Below, in pieces: positions 43,095-55,430 of a DNA stretch of 64,000 bases. Source of the stretch: Pyrus communis (Eukaryota; Streptophyta; Magnoliopsida; Rosales; Rosaceae); NCBI RefSeq assembly GCF_963583255.1, contig NC_084813.1:20950002-21014001 (forward strand), written 5' to 3'. The first letter of the stretch is position 1, and every line of letters begins with the position of its first letter. The notes below the pieces were generated by a model. The model ran no database searches and had not been told where the DNA came from. It worked only from the letters and a program-made list of their open reading frames with translations. A program made the translations under genes and the position numbers.

Positions 43095-44154
43095 CCTTTT
43101 ACTGTATGGCTCAATATTCCATCTAGCTTCGCATTATACGATGCAGTGGAAGTTACGGTGCATGACTCGCTTGTTCTGCTAGTCCTTTGGAAAAATTGGC
43201 TCCACTGAGGTTCTTGAGATAAATGGTTGAGAATGCAAGGCCCTCATCCAAGAGGCTCTCTCCTTCGAAATAAAAATATGAAACTTCGCACAGACTAATC
43301 ATTCCTTTTACATCCTTGCAAGGCCATGCCTTGAAACTTCCATTACCATCTGCGAATCTACTAAATTCATCTGAGTTTCATATAAGTTATTATATGCATA
43401 TCTAGTAAATAAGACGGAGAAACTTTAATGTCTTAATTTGAAAATGACTAGAAGTACATTTGAAAGTTCTATGTTTAATGTCTTGATTTGTAGCGCATTC
43501 GTAATTTTGTCGTGCTTCAAAATCACTTTTCAACTGCTTGAGCAGTTCATTGCTAGTGTTCTCTTCAAGTGCATTTTATAGCATCAAGTCCACTTTCGTT
43601 GTAACTTAAAAGTCGCTGATTAAAACATAGAATAAGTGAGTTCATACATGGTATAGTACTAATAAGAAACACTGATGTTAGAGAAGTCTACATCTCCAAC
43701 ACTATTTCTAGATGCCTTGCCCCTTAATTCCCACGTATGGCAATACTAGCTAGAAGCCAACTAAGTGTAGTTTTTATGCAATTATACCGAATGAAACTAT
43801 ATATGTGGTATCAACTGTAGACGATAAAATGTAATGTTTTATATAACGATATATTTATATTAAGGGGTGAGAGAATAAATTTGCAAACTCTCCATTTTCA
43901 CACTTACAAGTGGAGAGAATGCTACTAGATCGTAGTATTAAGTGACAACAATAAAATGTACTATAGGTGTATTTTGTAGATTTAAGGTAGGTGTTAGTAC
44001 ACAAATCAAGTACTTTTTGGGTTAAAATCATATTCCATAATTGAGATGAGTTTAGTGTAAATTATCTATCGTTAGTAACCATAACTAACAAAAAGTTCAC
44101 GTATATATACCTTGGGAGATCTCAAACACATATGTCTAAGGAGCATGAAGCTGA

Positions 44155-44659
44155 TGCCATCTCCAACCGAAGGCTGGCCAGATGGCTCGTTTTAGCCATC
44201 TGGCCCTCCAAGATATTAATATTTTAATGAACTGTACAGGGTTATATTTGCCTCCATCTCCAACCGAGAGCCAAAGGGCCAAACATAATTTATTATTTAA
44301 ATTTAATGTTGTTTCATATTATTTAATGTTGTTTAATGTTAATTAATTTAATTTAATGTTGTATAATGGCTTAGGATGTTATAGTAAAAAAAAAATTAAA
44401 AAAATTTGTTTTTAAAAAAAAAAAAGGCCTACCATTCTTGTCGGATATAATCGACAGGAATAAGTACAATGCTATCGGTTATATCCGACAGGAATAATGA
44501 AAATTCTGGCCAGCCTATGGCTGGCTGGCTGGCTCATTTGGCCCAGCCGGTTAACCCTTTGGCCCTTTTTTGTCCAGTGGGGCCCATGAGCCCTTTGGCC
44601 TAACCCTCGATTGAAGACGGTTTTCTGGCTATTTTTAACCCCTTCGGTTGGAGATGGTC
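44155..44659. mobile_element. MITE in TPS4 exon 2
   Basis: 505 bp with inverted ends containing CCATCTCCAACCGAAGG and CCTTCGGTTGGAGATGG. The site is TGA on the left and TAA on the right, where the intact paralogues have a single TGA, suggesting a 3-bp target duplication as in PIF/Harbinger elements. An internal inverted repeat contains TCGGATATAATCGACAGGAA. Confidence 0.8.
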
Positions 44660-45286
44660 TAAGAGCAGTGAGGGGAGACTCTGGTCTATTCCTTGGCCAT
44701 CAGTGTTGTTCAATATTTTATAAAGAGCTCTTGTTATGTGCTCCTCAAAGTGATATCCCAAACTTAACCGTGGGATGTCATCAATGAATTCAAACATAGT
44801 CAACGTGTTGATATCATCATCATCGTAATCAATCATATGCTTCACTTTCTCCTCCAAGAACTTCCACCCATCCTTGTATGCATTATCCAACAAAAGTCAT
44901 TAAGTGTAAGTAATACAGCTAGATAAAACTTGTAGGGGATTTTGAATTTGTGATTAGTCTTCAAGGACTGCACAAAATCGTAACTCCACATGCTTGGCTT
45001 GTAATTGGCAGACTGCCGACTTTTGACGTGATCATGATGTGATATTTGGGAGCTTTGAGTACATTTGGCATGCCCAAATTTGTAGGCGCAAGGGATTCAA
45101 AGAGCCATATTATTATTTATCAAGGAGCAATGTGGCAACAAGAAGCAACGTTGGAGCAACATTTGCATATTTAATTTGGTATTGCAGCAAGCTGAAGCTA
45201 CTAGAACAATTTTTTTTTTTTTTTTTGATCCAGCTACTAGAGCAATTAATGGTTGTGAATTTGGTATAAATGGATGGTGGTGGAGC

Positions 45287-45297
45287 CATATATATAG
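45287..45297 (-). promoter_or_regulatory. Relic TATA box of TPS4
   Basis: CCTATATATATGG on the gene strand, aligned to the TPS3 TATA box. A T-run plus a short duplicated GCTACTAGA segment (about 45210-45245) has been inserted between it and exon 1. Confidence 0.55.
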
Positions 45298-45739
45298 GAA
45301 GGGATGGATATTGATATGTACCAGATATTTTTCAACGGGGGTAGATTAATAAAGTTCGAGCCAACTATACTTTTTGTGTGTATTTGCATGTAGAATAGTT
45401 TTGTGGCATTTATTATGCGATGTCTTGTGATAATGAAACAATAACATGCGAATATAAACTCAAACAAGCTTATTTTATTGTCATAAGATGTCGTCGTGCC
45501 AGTGTACCGTGCTATACAGGTTCTTTTCTATTTGCATTGCTTTTTACTTCGATCAAGCTTATGCTTCTTGTTAGCATGTCCTAGTTGCTATGACTTCCTG
45601 AATCTCGTGACGTTCTATTGTAGTTTTTTGCAGGGCATGTAGGCTCGTTTGTCATCCAAGAAAAAGAGGTTGCATGCTTTTGACGATGAAAAATAAAAAT
45701 GTGGGACAGCCACATGAAAAGAACGAAACACAAAATTAT

Positions 45740-46160
45740 ATGCATGTATTTGCAATCAGTCACTTTGGATATTGACGGGACTATTCAGTCCCTTCTTGAA
45801 CATCCAGGCTTGAAAGCTATCGATCCGGCATACGATTTGCCAGTTGATGTCGAAAATTAGGATTATATTCGACAGATAGAAGGCTTGTTTGCAACAGTCT
45901 GATTTGTATCTCGAGTTGCAACCCAAGCATACTGCACTGGCAGAAATTAAAGCATGAGCGTAGACAAACCTGTAGACATATTCATGGAAGAAGAAGCCAT
46001 GTCAATCTCCAAAGACGACCTTCTCTCTTGCAAAACCACAATACTCAGCCAAACATACAATAGGTAATTGGTACGATGGTGAGAGTTGTTTTGTGAGAGC
46101 AGTGTTTTATGTTGAAAGCAAATACACGGATTGCCCTATATTACAATCCTATAAGGAATG
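45740..46160 (+). pseudogene. Unassigned coding-like remnant
   Basis: From about 45759 a frame reads VTLDIDGTIQSLLEHPGL and KAIDPAYDLPVDVEN, then TAG, then DYIRQIEGLF. A shifted frame continues QQSDLYLELQPKHTALAEIK to about 45953. The regular amino-acid texture suggests a captured or decayed exon, with acceptor-like TTTGCAATCAG at its start. I do not recognise the family. Confidence 0.35.
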
Positions 46161-46879
46161 CAAAACCATAATCCTTATACAACTATGAGTTCTAAACCGA
46201 GCAATCTCAGAGTTTCAGTCCCAAAACAATTGAACAACTCCAACAATCATATTAAGACTTCTTCATACCAAGTTGAAACACTTAGAGATTATAACAAGGC
46301 TGCAAGAATCACGCTCATACTCTAACTTATTCATTGTTTAAATGTATTCATTGTATTCATTTGATTTATGTAATTCGACAATAAAAAATAAAGATGAGTG
46401 TATATGATACTAAAATAGTATGAAAATCAGCTTCCTATAATGAAATCATAATTGTAGATTTTTCGCATACTTAGGTAATAGGATTGGATTAGATTGAAAT
46501 GGATTTACCTTGGATTGAAAAAAGATAAGTCCATTTCATTGGTGCCGGTGTTGTTTAGGTCCTGTTCCGGGGTCTCGGGTCTTAGGATGGTGTCACAAGG
46601 TCGGAACAGTAGAGAACTAGAACAGATTATGGTGTGTCACTGCTCGAGAGTCCAATTGCACGAAAAAACTAAATTTTTATTATAAAGAATAATCTACACT
46701 AAAAAGAAGATAGAGTGTTAGGATCCGAAACCAAACGTATCTTACTTATTTTAAGTTCTAAGCATGAAATTAGATTAAACTAGGGCATCATTTTAGTCAA
46801 GAAATGGCAATCAACAAGAGCCAAATCTCTTAAATTGCATCTAGAGGGTGTTTTTCCACTTTCAATTTGCAAAACAAAC

Positions 46880-46922
<43 letters not shown>

Positions 46923-47015
46923 AAAATGTTTGTTTTGCATGTGAGTCTTGCGTGACAAGATTCAAGATTTTGAGCATCAAATTTTACAACAAACACTGTG
47001 TATGTTTTGTATAAA
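46161..47015. other. Spacer left of the gypsy element
   Basis: AT-rich, with a (GA)n microsatellite at about 46881-46919 and no gene recognised. The AATAT target duplication of the gypsy element ends it. Confidence 0.5.
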
Positions 47016-47020
47016 AATAT

Positions 47021-47632
47021 TGTGGACCAAAAAATAATCGAGAAAAATATGGAGATGACACGTGGATTTTAGGCTAAAAAGACAAAATTACTCTCGAGAC
47101 ATACCGAAGCTTCTACGGGCGAGCAGCGGAAAATCATCACTCAATCAAGGTCAAAAGTGATCAAAATAGGTATTTATTCAAAATCTATTTCATTCATCCT
47201 CATCAAATCCTCCCCACAAGGTAACTCCCATATTATTTCTTTCAAATTATATTAATTGGCTAATTAATTTATTTATTACTCAATTAATTGATTACTCAAT
47301 TAATTTATTAATTAGCTAATTGATTGTAATTAACACCAAAAAATACTCATATGGCCCGTCCCCATTCTCCTAATAAGGTCGGCCATACCCCTATAAATAC
47401 CACTTCGTTTTCTCCAAAAACTTAAGTTGAATCCTCTTGCAAAATTCTCTAAATTCTCCAAACACTTTTCCCTCAAAATTCTAACTTTGGCATCGGAGGT
47501 TCTCCAGCCAAAGCACCCCTCCCAACAAATTCATCATGGGCACGTGAGGCTCTTGGCCTTGACCTAAGATGTTAATTGTTTTTGCAGGTGCATTTTCATC
47601 CAAGAACAAAAAAGAAGAAATTTGCATCCACA
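47021..47632 (+). repeat. 5' LTR of the gypsy element
   Basis: 612 bp with the TATA-like CCCCTATAAATACCACT near 47390 and TTAATTAGCTAATT palindromic stretches. Confidence 0.92.
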
Positions 47633-47784
47633 AATTGCTTCTTTCATTGAGAATCTTGATCAAACGCTCGTAAAAGACTCTTACATTTAAGGTTTTTCAT
47701 TTTCTTGTTCATTTGTAGATTTTTCGTACGTTCTTATTCTTGGAATTTTTATTTTTACAAAATTCTTTGATAAAACGTAATACA

Positions 47785-50394
47785 ATGGCAAGAGATTCGA
47801 AAACCTCGACGAATGGAAATTCCAACGTTCAAAAATTAGGACCACTGCGATCTACAAGGCTCAACACAACGATGAGTGGAGCGGCACCACCCCCATGTGG
47901 CACCACCGTGGCAACCACCATGGTGGCCACCTTCAGCAAAACCCACAGCCCAAACTATGCCACTTCAACCTTCAAGGGCCCAAGCCTTAGCCGAGCTGAC
48001 TCGAGTCACCCAAACCTAACACGTTGCCAAACTGAGCCCTAGCCTTGCACTTATGTACGCCACATGCCAAACAGCCCACTTCCGTAGCCCAGCCTGCCCT
48101 CGTGGCCATCCAAATTTTTGGGCCTACGATTGAACTAGGGGCATTTTTACCACATTTCTCCGTAGATTTAACATTCCCTAATTCTCGCGCTCGGAGTCTA
48201 CCATACTTCTACTGCTCAAGGAGATGCATACCTTCCAAGCTCTTCCAATCCAAATGGCGAACAACATTTGTCTCGACAAGTCATAAAGTTGACAAGCGTC
48301 TTTGCACAGCAGACGACCTTGGTGAATCAGCTCTTGCAACGCACTGAGATCCAACGTGCCCCAGACGATGAGCCTCTCGACCAACATCCTGACAAATAGC
48401 CACTCGACCAACCACAAATCGAGGGTTCGGGCAACGTACACTCTCGATTGGGCCCCAGAGATAGCGTATACTTTCATCTTAGTGCGCGGAGGAAGGTGCA
48501 CTCTAGACTAGGCCCACGGACGAGCATACAATCACGGTTGGGGCCACACTCTAATAGCCAACATAAGCAACCTTCTAGGTTAAGTGTTCATTCGCGGCTA
48601 GACCCATAAAGAACATCCTTCACCTCACATCGGAGTAGGTAGCACGAAGGACGGAGAGAAGCAGTCATTTAGTCAGGCTCAAGCTCTACCAGCAGCCTGC
48701 GAAAAATTCCATCGTCTGCTAAGAACGGACCATATGCACTATAGCTACGGTATAGACGAGCTGAGGGCGTAGAAGATTAGCCTAGACCAGCAGGTCAAGA
48801 CCGAAGGTAGCCAAGAGCTTCGCTACCCCAACAAAGGCAAAATTAGGAAGAGATTGTCCGCCTTTGTCCTACTTCAGGACACCTCGACCAACATCCTGAC
48901 AAGCAGCCACTCGACCAACCATAAATCGAGCGTTCGAGTAACGTACACTCTCGATTGGGCCCTAGAGATAGCGTATATTTCCATCTTAGTGCGCGGAGGA
49001 AGGTGCACTCTAAACTAGGCCCACGGACAAGCATACAATCACGGTTGGGGCCACACTCTGATAGTCAACATGAGCAACCTTTTAGGTTAAGTGTTTATTC
49101 GCGGCTAGGCCCATAAAGAGCATCCTCCACCTCACATCAGAGTAGGTAGCACGAAGGACGGAGAGAAGCAGTCACTTAGTCCGGCTTAAGCTCCATTAGC
49201 AGCTTGCGAAGAATTTCATCGCCTGCTAAGAATGGACCATATGCATCGCAGCTGCGGCATAGACGAGCCAAGGGCGTAGAAGAGTAGCTTAGACCAGCAG
49301 GTCAAGACCAAAGACAGCCGAGAGCTTCGCTACCCCAACAAAGGCAAATTCAAGAAGAGGTAGAGAGGCTCTTAAGCAAGCGATTGCATGATTTCCAACA
49401 CAAGGAAGTGGCTGATGAATCACTATGACAGGACATGACCAACATGAACAAATCATCCTTTATAGATGAGATAGTGTAGGCAAAGCCTCCACGCAAGTTT
49501 AGCATGCCACATTTCACATCTTTCAAAGGAGATGAAGATCCAAAGAGGCACTTAAAGCACTACCAAAGCACAATGGTCATTTACCAGAACAACGATGCTC
49601 TTATGTGCAAGATATTCGCCCCCATTTTGCAAGGTGAGGCACAAGATTGGTTCCACACCTTGCCACCACGATCCATCTGGAGTTTTGATGATCTTTCTTT
49701 GGTTTTCACCAAAGAATATTCATCATTCCGCTCGATCAAGAAAAAGTCCAACCATTTGTTCAATGAGAAGAAAAATCTAAATGAGTCGCGAAACGTAAAA
49801 AGGTTCAAAGTAGAGAAGGCAAAGATAGTCAGATGAGATGACTCGATAGCAAGTGCAGCCTTCCAAAAATGACTCCCAGCAGATCACCCACTGTTCGGAG
49901 AATTGATCATGAAAGAAGATTTAACTCTGGCAAACTCTTTCGCTCTGGCAGAGAAGCATGCACTTTAGGACGAGGCTCGATGAGCAGACAAGGCGCTCGA
50001 GCAGCCTAGAAAAAAGTCTGCGGTGGTTCAAAAGAAGGAGGACGGGAAGTAGTACAACAAAAGCAGGCAGAAGGCTAAGCGTAGAGACCGACCCAAGACC
50101 AAGAACTACCTTAAGTTCTTAATCACGATTTACCAAATCCTTCGCAACATCAAGAACGAGCCATAGTTCAAACTGTTGAAACAATTAAATGGAGATACTT
50201 CCAAGATAGATCACACCAAATACTGCGTATTCTACCGAGGTCCCGATCATACAACCGATAATTACTATACTTGCAAGAAATACCTGGAGAAGCTCGTGAA
50301 AGAAAGCAAGGTCGACAAATACTTGGACAAGCCAGCAACGCAACCTAAAAAGAACGCAGATGAAGACGAAGAGTCGTCAACCAAGACGATTTGA
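47785..50394 (+). pseudogene. gypsy gag, interrupted
   Basis: The frame begins MARDSKTSTNGNSN at 47785 and is broken across a duplicated leader region. The recognisable gag capsid part is 49504-49836 (GDEDPKRHLKHYQSTM, ILQGEAQDWFHTLP), the conserved core of Ty3/gypsy gag. A C/H-rich segment near 50220-50290 (YCVFYRGPDHTTDN) stands where the nucleic-acid-binding motif should be. Stops occur at 49834 and several later positions. Confidence 0.8.
48376..49355 (+). repeat. 507-bp tandem duplication in the gypsy leader/gag N-terminal region
   Basis: The block starting CTCGACCAACATCCTGACAA at 48376 recurs at 48883. It includes GTGCGCGGAGGAAGGTGCAC, GCACGAAGGACGGAGAGAAG and CTTCGCTACCCCAACAAAGG in both units. 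The units differ at many positions, so the duplication predates much of the decay. Confidence 0.88.
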
Positions 50395-50479
50395 ACCAAT
50401 GGCATCTTCGCCCAATCCGAGTATTTGGGGGCCATCAACAACTCCAAAAAGAGGAAGATCCAGTAGGCTTTACTAGTTT

Positions 50480-53400
50480 CATAGGTCCAAGCAGTTGACA
50501 CCCAACCTGGACCGATCGTTAGCTCTACCGAGCAAGATGGAAAAAGTGTCGACTTCCCACACTACGACTTACTAGTAGTATTTGTCCAACTAGCCCATGC
50601 TATAGTCAACAGAATGATGGTTGACAACGGAAGTGCGGTCAACCTACTTCAGCTCTCAATAATTCAGAAGATGGGCCTGGAAAGCATAATTATACGCCGA
50701 GCGGAGGTACTAACTAGATTCAACGGGCAAACCTCGATTGCCATCGACCACATCACACTTGATGTGAAAACACCGCCAATTATCTCAAAATAAACGTTCA
50801 CGATCGTAAGCGGCCCATCTCCCTACAATGGGATTTTTGGGAAACCTTGGTTGATAAAGCTGGATGCCGTCACTTCCATCAAGTATCAACAAATCTGATT
50901 CCATATCCCAGGAAGAGGAGTCAGAGAAATCAAGTCTGACCAGGCCATATCTCGACGATGCACTGTGCAAGTACTTAAGCAATCAAAGAAGAAGACATTT
51001 ACCCCCGTAAAGGCTACCGAGGTCCGAAAAGACGAAGAAGCTACCCAATAACAATTATAGTAAGCGGATCAAGAATATGGTACCCAAGCGAATAAGATGG
51101 GATGGAAACCTGAAGAGGACTTCAAGGACATCATTTTTTATCCCCAGTAATCGGAAAAGATGGCAAAAATCGACTCCGACGTGCTTTGCATCGATCCCAA
51201 GATAACTTGCCACAAGCTGCACGTTAACCCTGCTGCCAAACCAGTTATCCAAAAAAGAAGGCATTTTGCGCCTGAGCGAGTAACGATTGTCGAAGCAGAA
51301 ATTGACAAGCTACTGGAGGCTGGATTTATAGAAAAGATAACACACTCAGCATGGCTTGCTAACATTGTGCTAGTAAAGAAGAAAGAGAATGACACATAAA
51401 TTGTTTGCATAGACTACACTGACCTCAACAAAGCATGCCCAAAAGATCCTTATCCACTTCCCCAAATTTATCTATTAGTATATTCAACTTCTGGCAACCA
51501 GCTGCTCAGTTTCTTGGACGCTTACTCCGGCTACAACCAAATAGTCATGTACGAGCTCGACAAAGAGAAAACCATGTTCGTGATCGAGCGAGGCACCTAC
51601 TGCTACAATGTCATGCCCTTTGGCCTTAAGAACGCGGGAGCTACTTACCAAAGGTTAGTAAACATGATGTTCAAGAAGCAAATTGGAGTAACCATGGAAG
51701 TCTACATCGACGACACCATGGTGAAGGGCAAGCAGGGGTTAGACCACATTGGCAACCTGACGGAAACTTTCAACATCCTTAGAAAGTACAAGATGAAACT
51801 CAATCCCTCCAAATGCACATTTAGAGTACTTTCAGGCAAATTCTTAGGGTACCTAGTAACCCAATGAGGAATCGAGGCGCATCCCAAGAAAATCTGAGCG
51901 ATCCTAGAGATGAAATCTCTAACTACCTTGAAGGAGATCTAAAGCTTCACCGGACGAGCAGCCGCCCTCAACCGATCGATACAAGCCTTTTTTCAAGGCC
52001 ATCAAGAAGGCACAATGAGACAAATGGAATGAGGAGTGCGTAAGAACTTGCCAAGACCTAAAGAAATATCTTATATCACTTCCCTTACTATCCAAGCTAG
52101 AAACAACGAAGGACTTGTACATCTACTTAGCAATCTCAGAGGTAGCAGTGAGCTCTGCCCTCATATGAGAAGAACTAGGGGCCTAAATGCCGGTATTCTA
52201 CACTTCTAAAGCTCTTCTTAATGCGGAAACTAGATACCCGAAGATCGAAAAGCTAATTTTGGTGTTAGTTGTTACGGCTCAGAAACTCATACCATACTTT
52301 CAAGCTCATACAGTCATCATCATGAATCAATATCCTCTATAATCAATCCTATATGGTTCAGACGTTTCTCAATGAGTGATGAAATGGTGTTGGAACTTGG
52401 CCAATATGGTTTAGTTTTCCGACCCCGCACTACAATAGAGGCCCAAGCCTTTGCGGACTTCAAAGCAGAATTCATGTTTAGCTTAGGCGACACAACAAAG
52501 TGGCCCAACGACGCCCCAGAAGTAGCCAAGTATACCTTAGCCGTGCCTGCTCCCCCCAACGGAGACTTTTGGCATTTGTATGTCGATGGCGCATCCAACT
52601 ACAAATGCTTGGGAGTAGGCGTGGTCTTTGTCACCCCAGATGGTTCAATGTTCGAGTAGGCAATCATTCTAGGCTTCAAGGCATCCAACACGAAGTAGAG
52701 TATGAGGCCCTACTAGCAGTCATCTGAATGGCAAAAGACTTGATAGTGAAAAAGATCGCAATTCATTCCGACTCCCAACTAATCACTAGCCAAACTATTG
52801 GGGAGTACACGACAAAACATCCAAAGATAGCGCAATACGTAAAGAAAGTACGCAAGTAACTTGAGGAATTTCAGACTTACACTCTTACTTAAGTTCCGCG
52901 ATGAGACAACGCCCACGCGGACGAACTAGCCGGCCTAGGCTCCGCCCTCGACCACCAACTCAAATGCTCTATCTCCGTGGAGTATCTAGATAAACCAAGC
53001 ATAGAGGCGGAGCTGATAGTTGAAGTGTCATAAGTTAATATAATTCCTAACTGGCAAAATTTTATTATAGACTACCTAGTCAATAGCACACTCCTCACGG
53101 AAAGGTTAGAGTCTATAAAGCTCCAAATAAAGGCAGCACACTACTACATGTGGAATGGCATTCTCGTCCGAAGATCCTACACCAGACCACATCTCCATTG
53201 CCTAGCGTATCCCGACGACCTAAAGGTTCTAAGCTCAATCCACGAAGGTGTTTGTGGAAATCACTTCGGAAATCGAGCTTTAGCGCAGAAGACTCTTAAC
53301 GTAGGCTGCTACTGGCCTACCATATACCAAGATGCTAAGGAGTTAATACAAAAGTGTGACCACCACCAATGTTACAAGCCGGTACTAACACTGCCTGCCA

Positions 53401-54287
53401 GCGAACTACACCCACAAACGAGTCGTTGACGGTTCATGTAGTAGGTAATTGACCTGGTAAGGCCAATGCACCTCGTTACTAAGGGCATAAGCATAATGAT
53501 CGTGGCAACTGATTACTTCACCAAATAGGTAAAAGCAGAGCACATGATAACCACGACTCAGGTGGATATAGAGCGCTTCATATGGAGGAACATTATTTGC
53601 CGATTTAGCATCCCTCAGTCCATCGTCACCAACAACGGCCCGCAATTCGTGGGCAAAGATTTGGCGAAGTTCTTCCAAAAGTATGGCATCAAGCAGCACA
53701 TATCCACGACAAGATATCCTCAAGGCAATGGGCAGGCCGAAGCATCCAACAAGACGATCCTCGACTGCCTCAAGACATCCATCTCTGACAAGAAGGGAAA
53801 ATGGCCAGACGAACTTCCCAGATGTTGATGGGCATATCGCACCACCAAAAGACGAGCAACCGGCGAGACTCCTTTCTCTTTGGCATTTGGTTCAGAAGCA
53901 ATCATTCCTCTCAATGTCATTATGCCAAGTATCAGCACTCTACTGCCAAGCATTGAGCAAAACAATAAGGAGATGGCCACAAGTTTAGATTTGGCAGAAA
54001 AGAATCATGAGTAAACCATCACCCACATCGCAGCCTACCAGCAGCAGCTCTTCTCTAGCTACAACAAAAGGGCCAAGATTCGGCAGTTCCAATCTAGAGA
54101 TCTAGTCATAAGAAAAGCCTTCATCACTGCCCGCAAAAAAGGCTCCAAAAAGATGGATCCCATATAGGAAGGTCTGTATAAGATCAGCATAGTAGGCAGC
54201 AAGGGTAATTACACCCTCACCACCATGAACGACAAAGAGATCGAAAAACAGTGGAACGCCCACAATCTAAAGAAGTACCATGTGTGA
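50480..54287 (+). pseudogene. gypsy pol with two RNase H-like domains and integrase, degenerate
   Basis: Protease: MVDNGSAVNLL near 50615-50650. Reverse transcriptase 51160-51990: HKLHVNPAAKPVIQK, SFLDAYSGYNQI, MPFGLKNAGATYQR and the catalytic YIDDT at about 51703-51717. First RNase H about 52110-52350 (VFYTSKALLNAETRYP). Second, archaeal-type RNase H about 52566-52980 (LYVDGASN, HSDSQL, NAHADELAGLGSA). Integrase: zinc-binding HEGVCGNH and CDHHQC (53245-53375), core with VATDYFTK, NNGPQF and QAEASNK. The second catalytic Asp is Asn here. Ends KKYHV then TGA at 54287. Many internal stops. Confidence 0.88.
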
Positions 54288-55430
54288 CCACTTACTACAT
54301 CAAAGCCCGAAGAACTCAAGCAGCTCAACGGGCACCACCTCGCAAGCTGAGGATTATCCAGTTATTATGCAATCTCTACTTTACAGCTAAGTTTTCGTTC
54401 ATTTCCCTCGTTTTTCAATGAGGAATTCGGAAGTAATTTACAACTTGGCTCAACTACATGTCTAACAATAACTAATCACTCCTGCACTTCAAAAGATGAC
54501 TGCGCCCTTCTTAAGGACTCATCGCATGAATTGCACCCCCTAAGGGACCAACCATGTTATCCAGTGCGAGATGATAAACCAATTTCCCGACACTCATATG
54601 GGTTTGCTCTCCAAAGTAGGAGGATAAACTCTACATTACGAATATCCAGACGTGGATGAGCCGAGCTGTCCTAATATAACTAGATGCACAATGGCTTGCG
54701 TTGAGATTCCTAGAAATAGCCACAATGGTCTTTTTCAAAACTTAGCTAACTAAAGCATTTTGCGTCTCTTGGCCTAATCCATGAAGAACCGGGCCCTAGA
54801 GACGGAAGGGGCACATAACGCAGTACATTCTATAAACGACTGCCTTGGAACCCTAAAGCTACTACCGAGTGCACTAAGGTAGCCTACAATTTCGGGAAGA
54901 CGGCCTACAACTTGCCCTTCGAGCAGTAAAGCCACACTAGACCTATACAACCGCACATTCTTGTGAAAAGTTAAACAAGCTAGTGTGTATAAACGAAGAT
55001 TTATCAACTACCGACATGCTACGTAGTCGATAAGCTTCACCTCTGCCAAGTGCGGAACGACCTACATCAAGTCCTAAAGTGTTATGACACTTGCTACGCA
55101 ACCTACATAATTGAAGAAAGCTAAGGTTAACAACCTAGTGGTTACGCGGACCTGTCTACTTCTATAAGTAAGGCGTCCGACTGCTAACCCTATGGCTAAC
55201 AACTTTGCAAAGTTCTACACCAACACTTACGATTGCATAGTCTACGTGGGCCTGTTTGCTTATAGAAAAGTAGCACGCCTACCACTGGTCTATAAAATCT
55301 AAATGTTTGGGCATGAACAAAAGAAGCGAAGATGGAGAAAAGCGAAGGAAACAAGTTTATTAAATTTTCTAGCAAAATTGATGAACAACTAGCAAAGACC
55401 AATGGAGTTCAAGCGAAGCAAAAGCAACAA
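54288..55430. other. Non-coding stretch of the gypsy element between pol and the antisense gene
   Basis: No conserved domain seen. Repeated CCTACAACTTG- and TTCGAGCAG-like phrases suggest decayed repetitive sequence. Confidence 0.5.

Larger units (their letters stand above)
42470..45168 (-). pseudogene. TPS4: terpene synthase remnant, exons 1-3 only
   Basis: Exon 1 (45168 to about 44945) has the leader and RQx8W of the TPS3 type. Exon 2 (44887-44111) is split by a 505-bp MITE, and its upstream splice acceptor AG is mutated to TG. Exon 3 (43370-42470) is split by a 525-bp hAT element and has lost about 8 bp. Intron 1 is nearly deleted, so exon 2 sequence runs almost into exon 1. Exons 4-7, which would carry DDxxD and NSE/DTE, are gone. 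It cannot make an enzyme. Confidence 0.9.
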
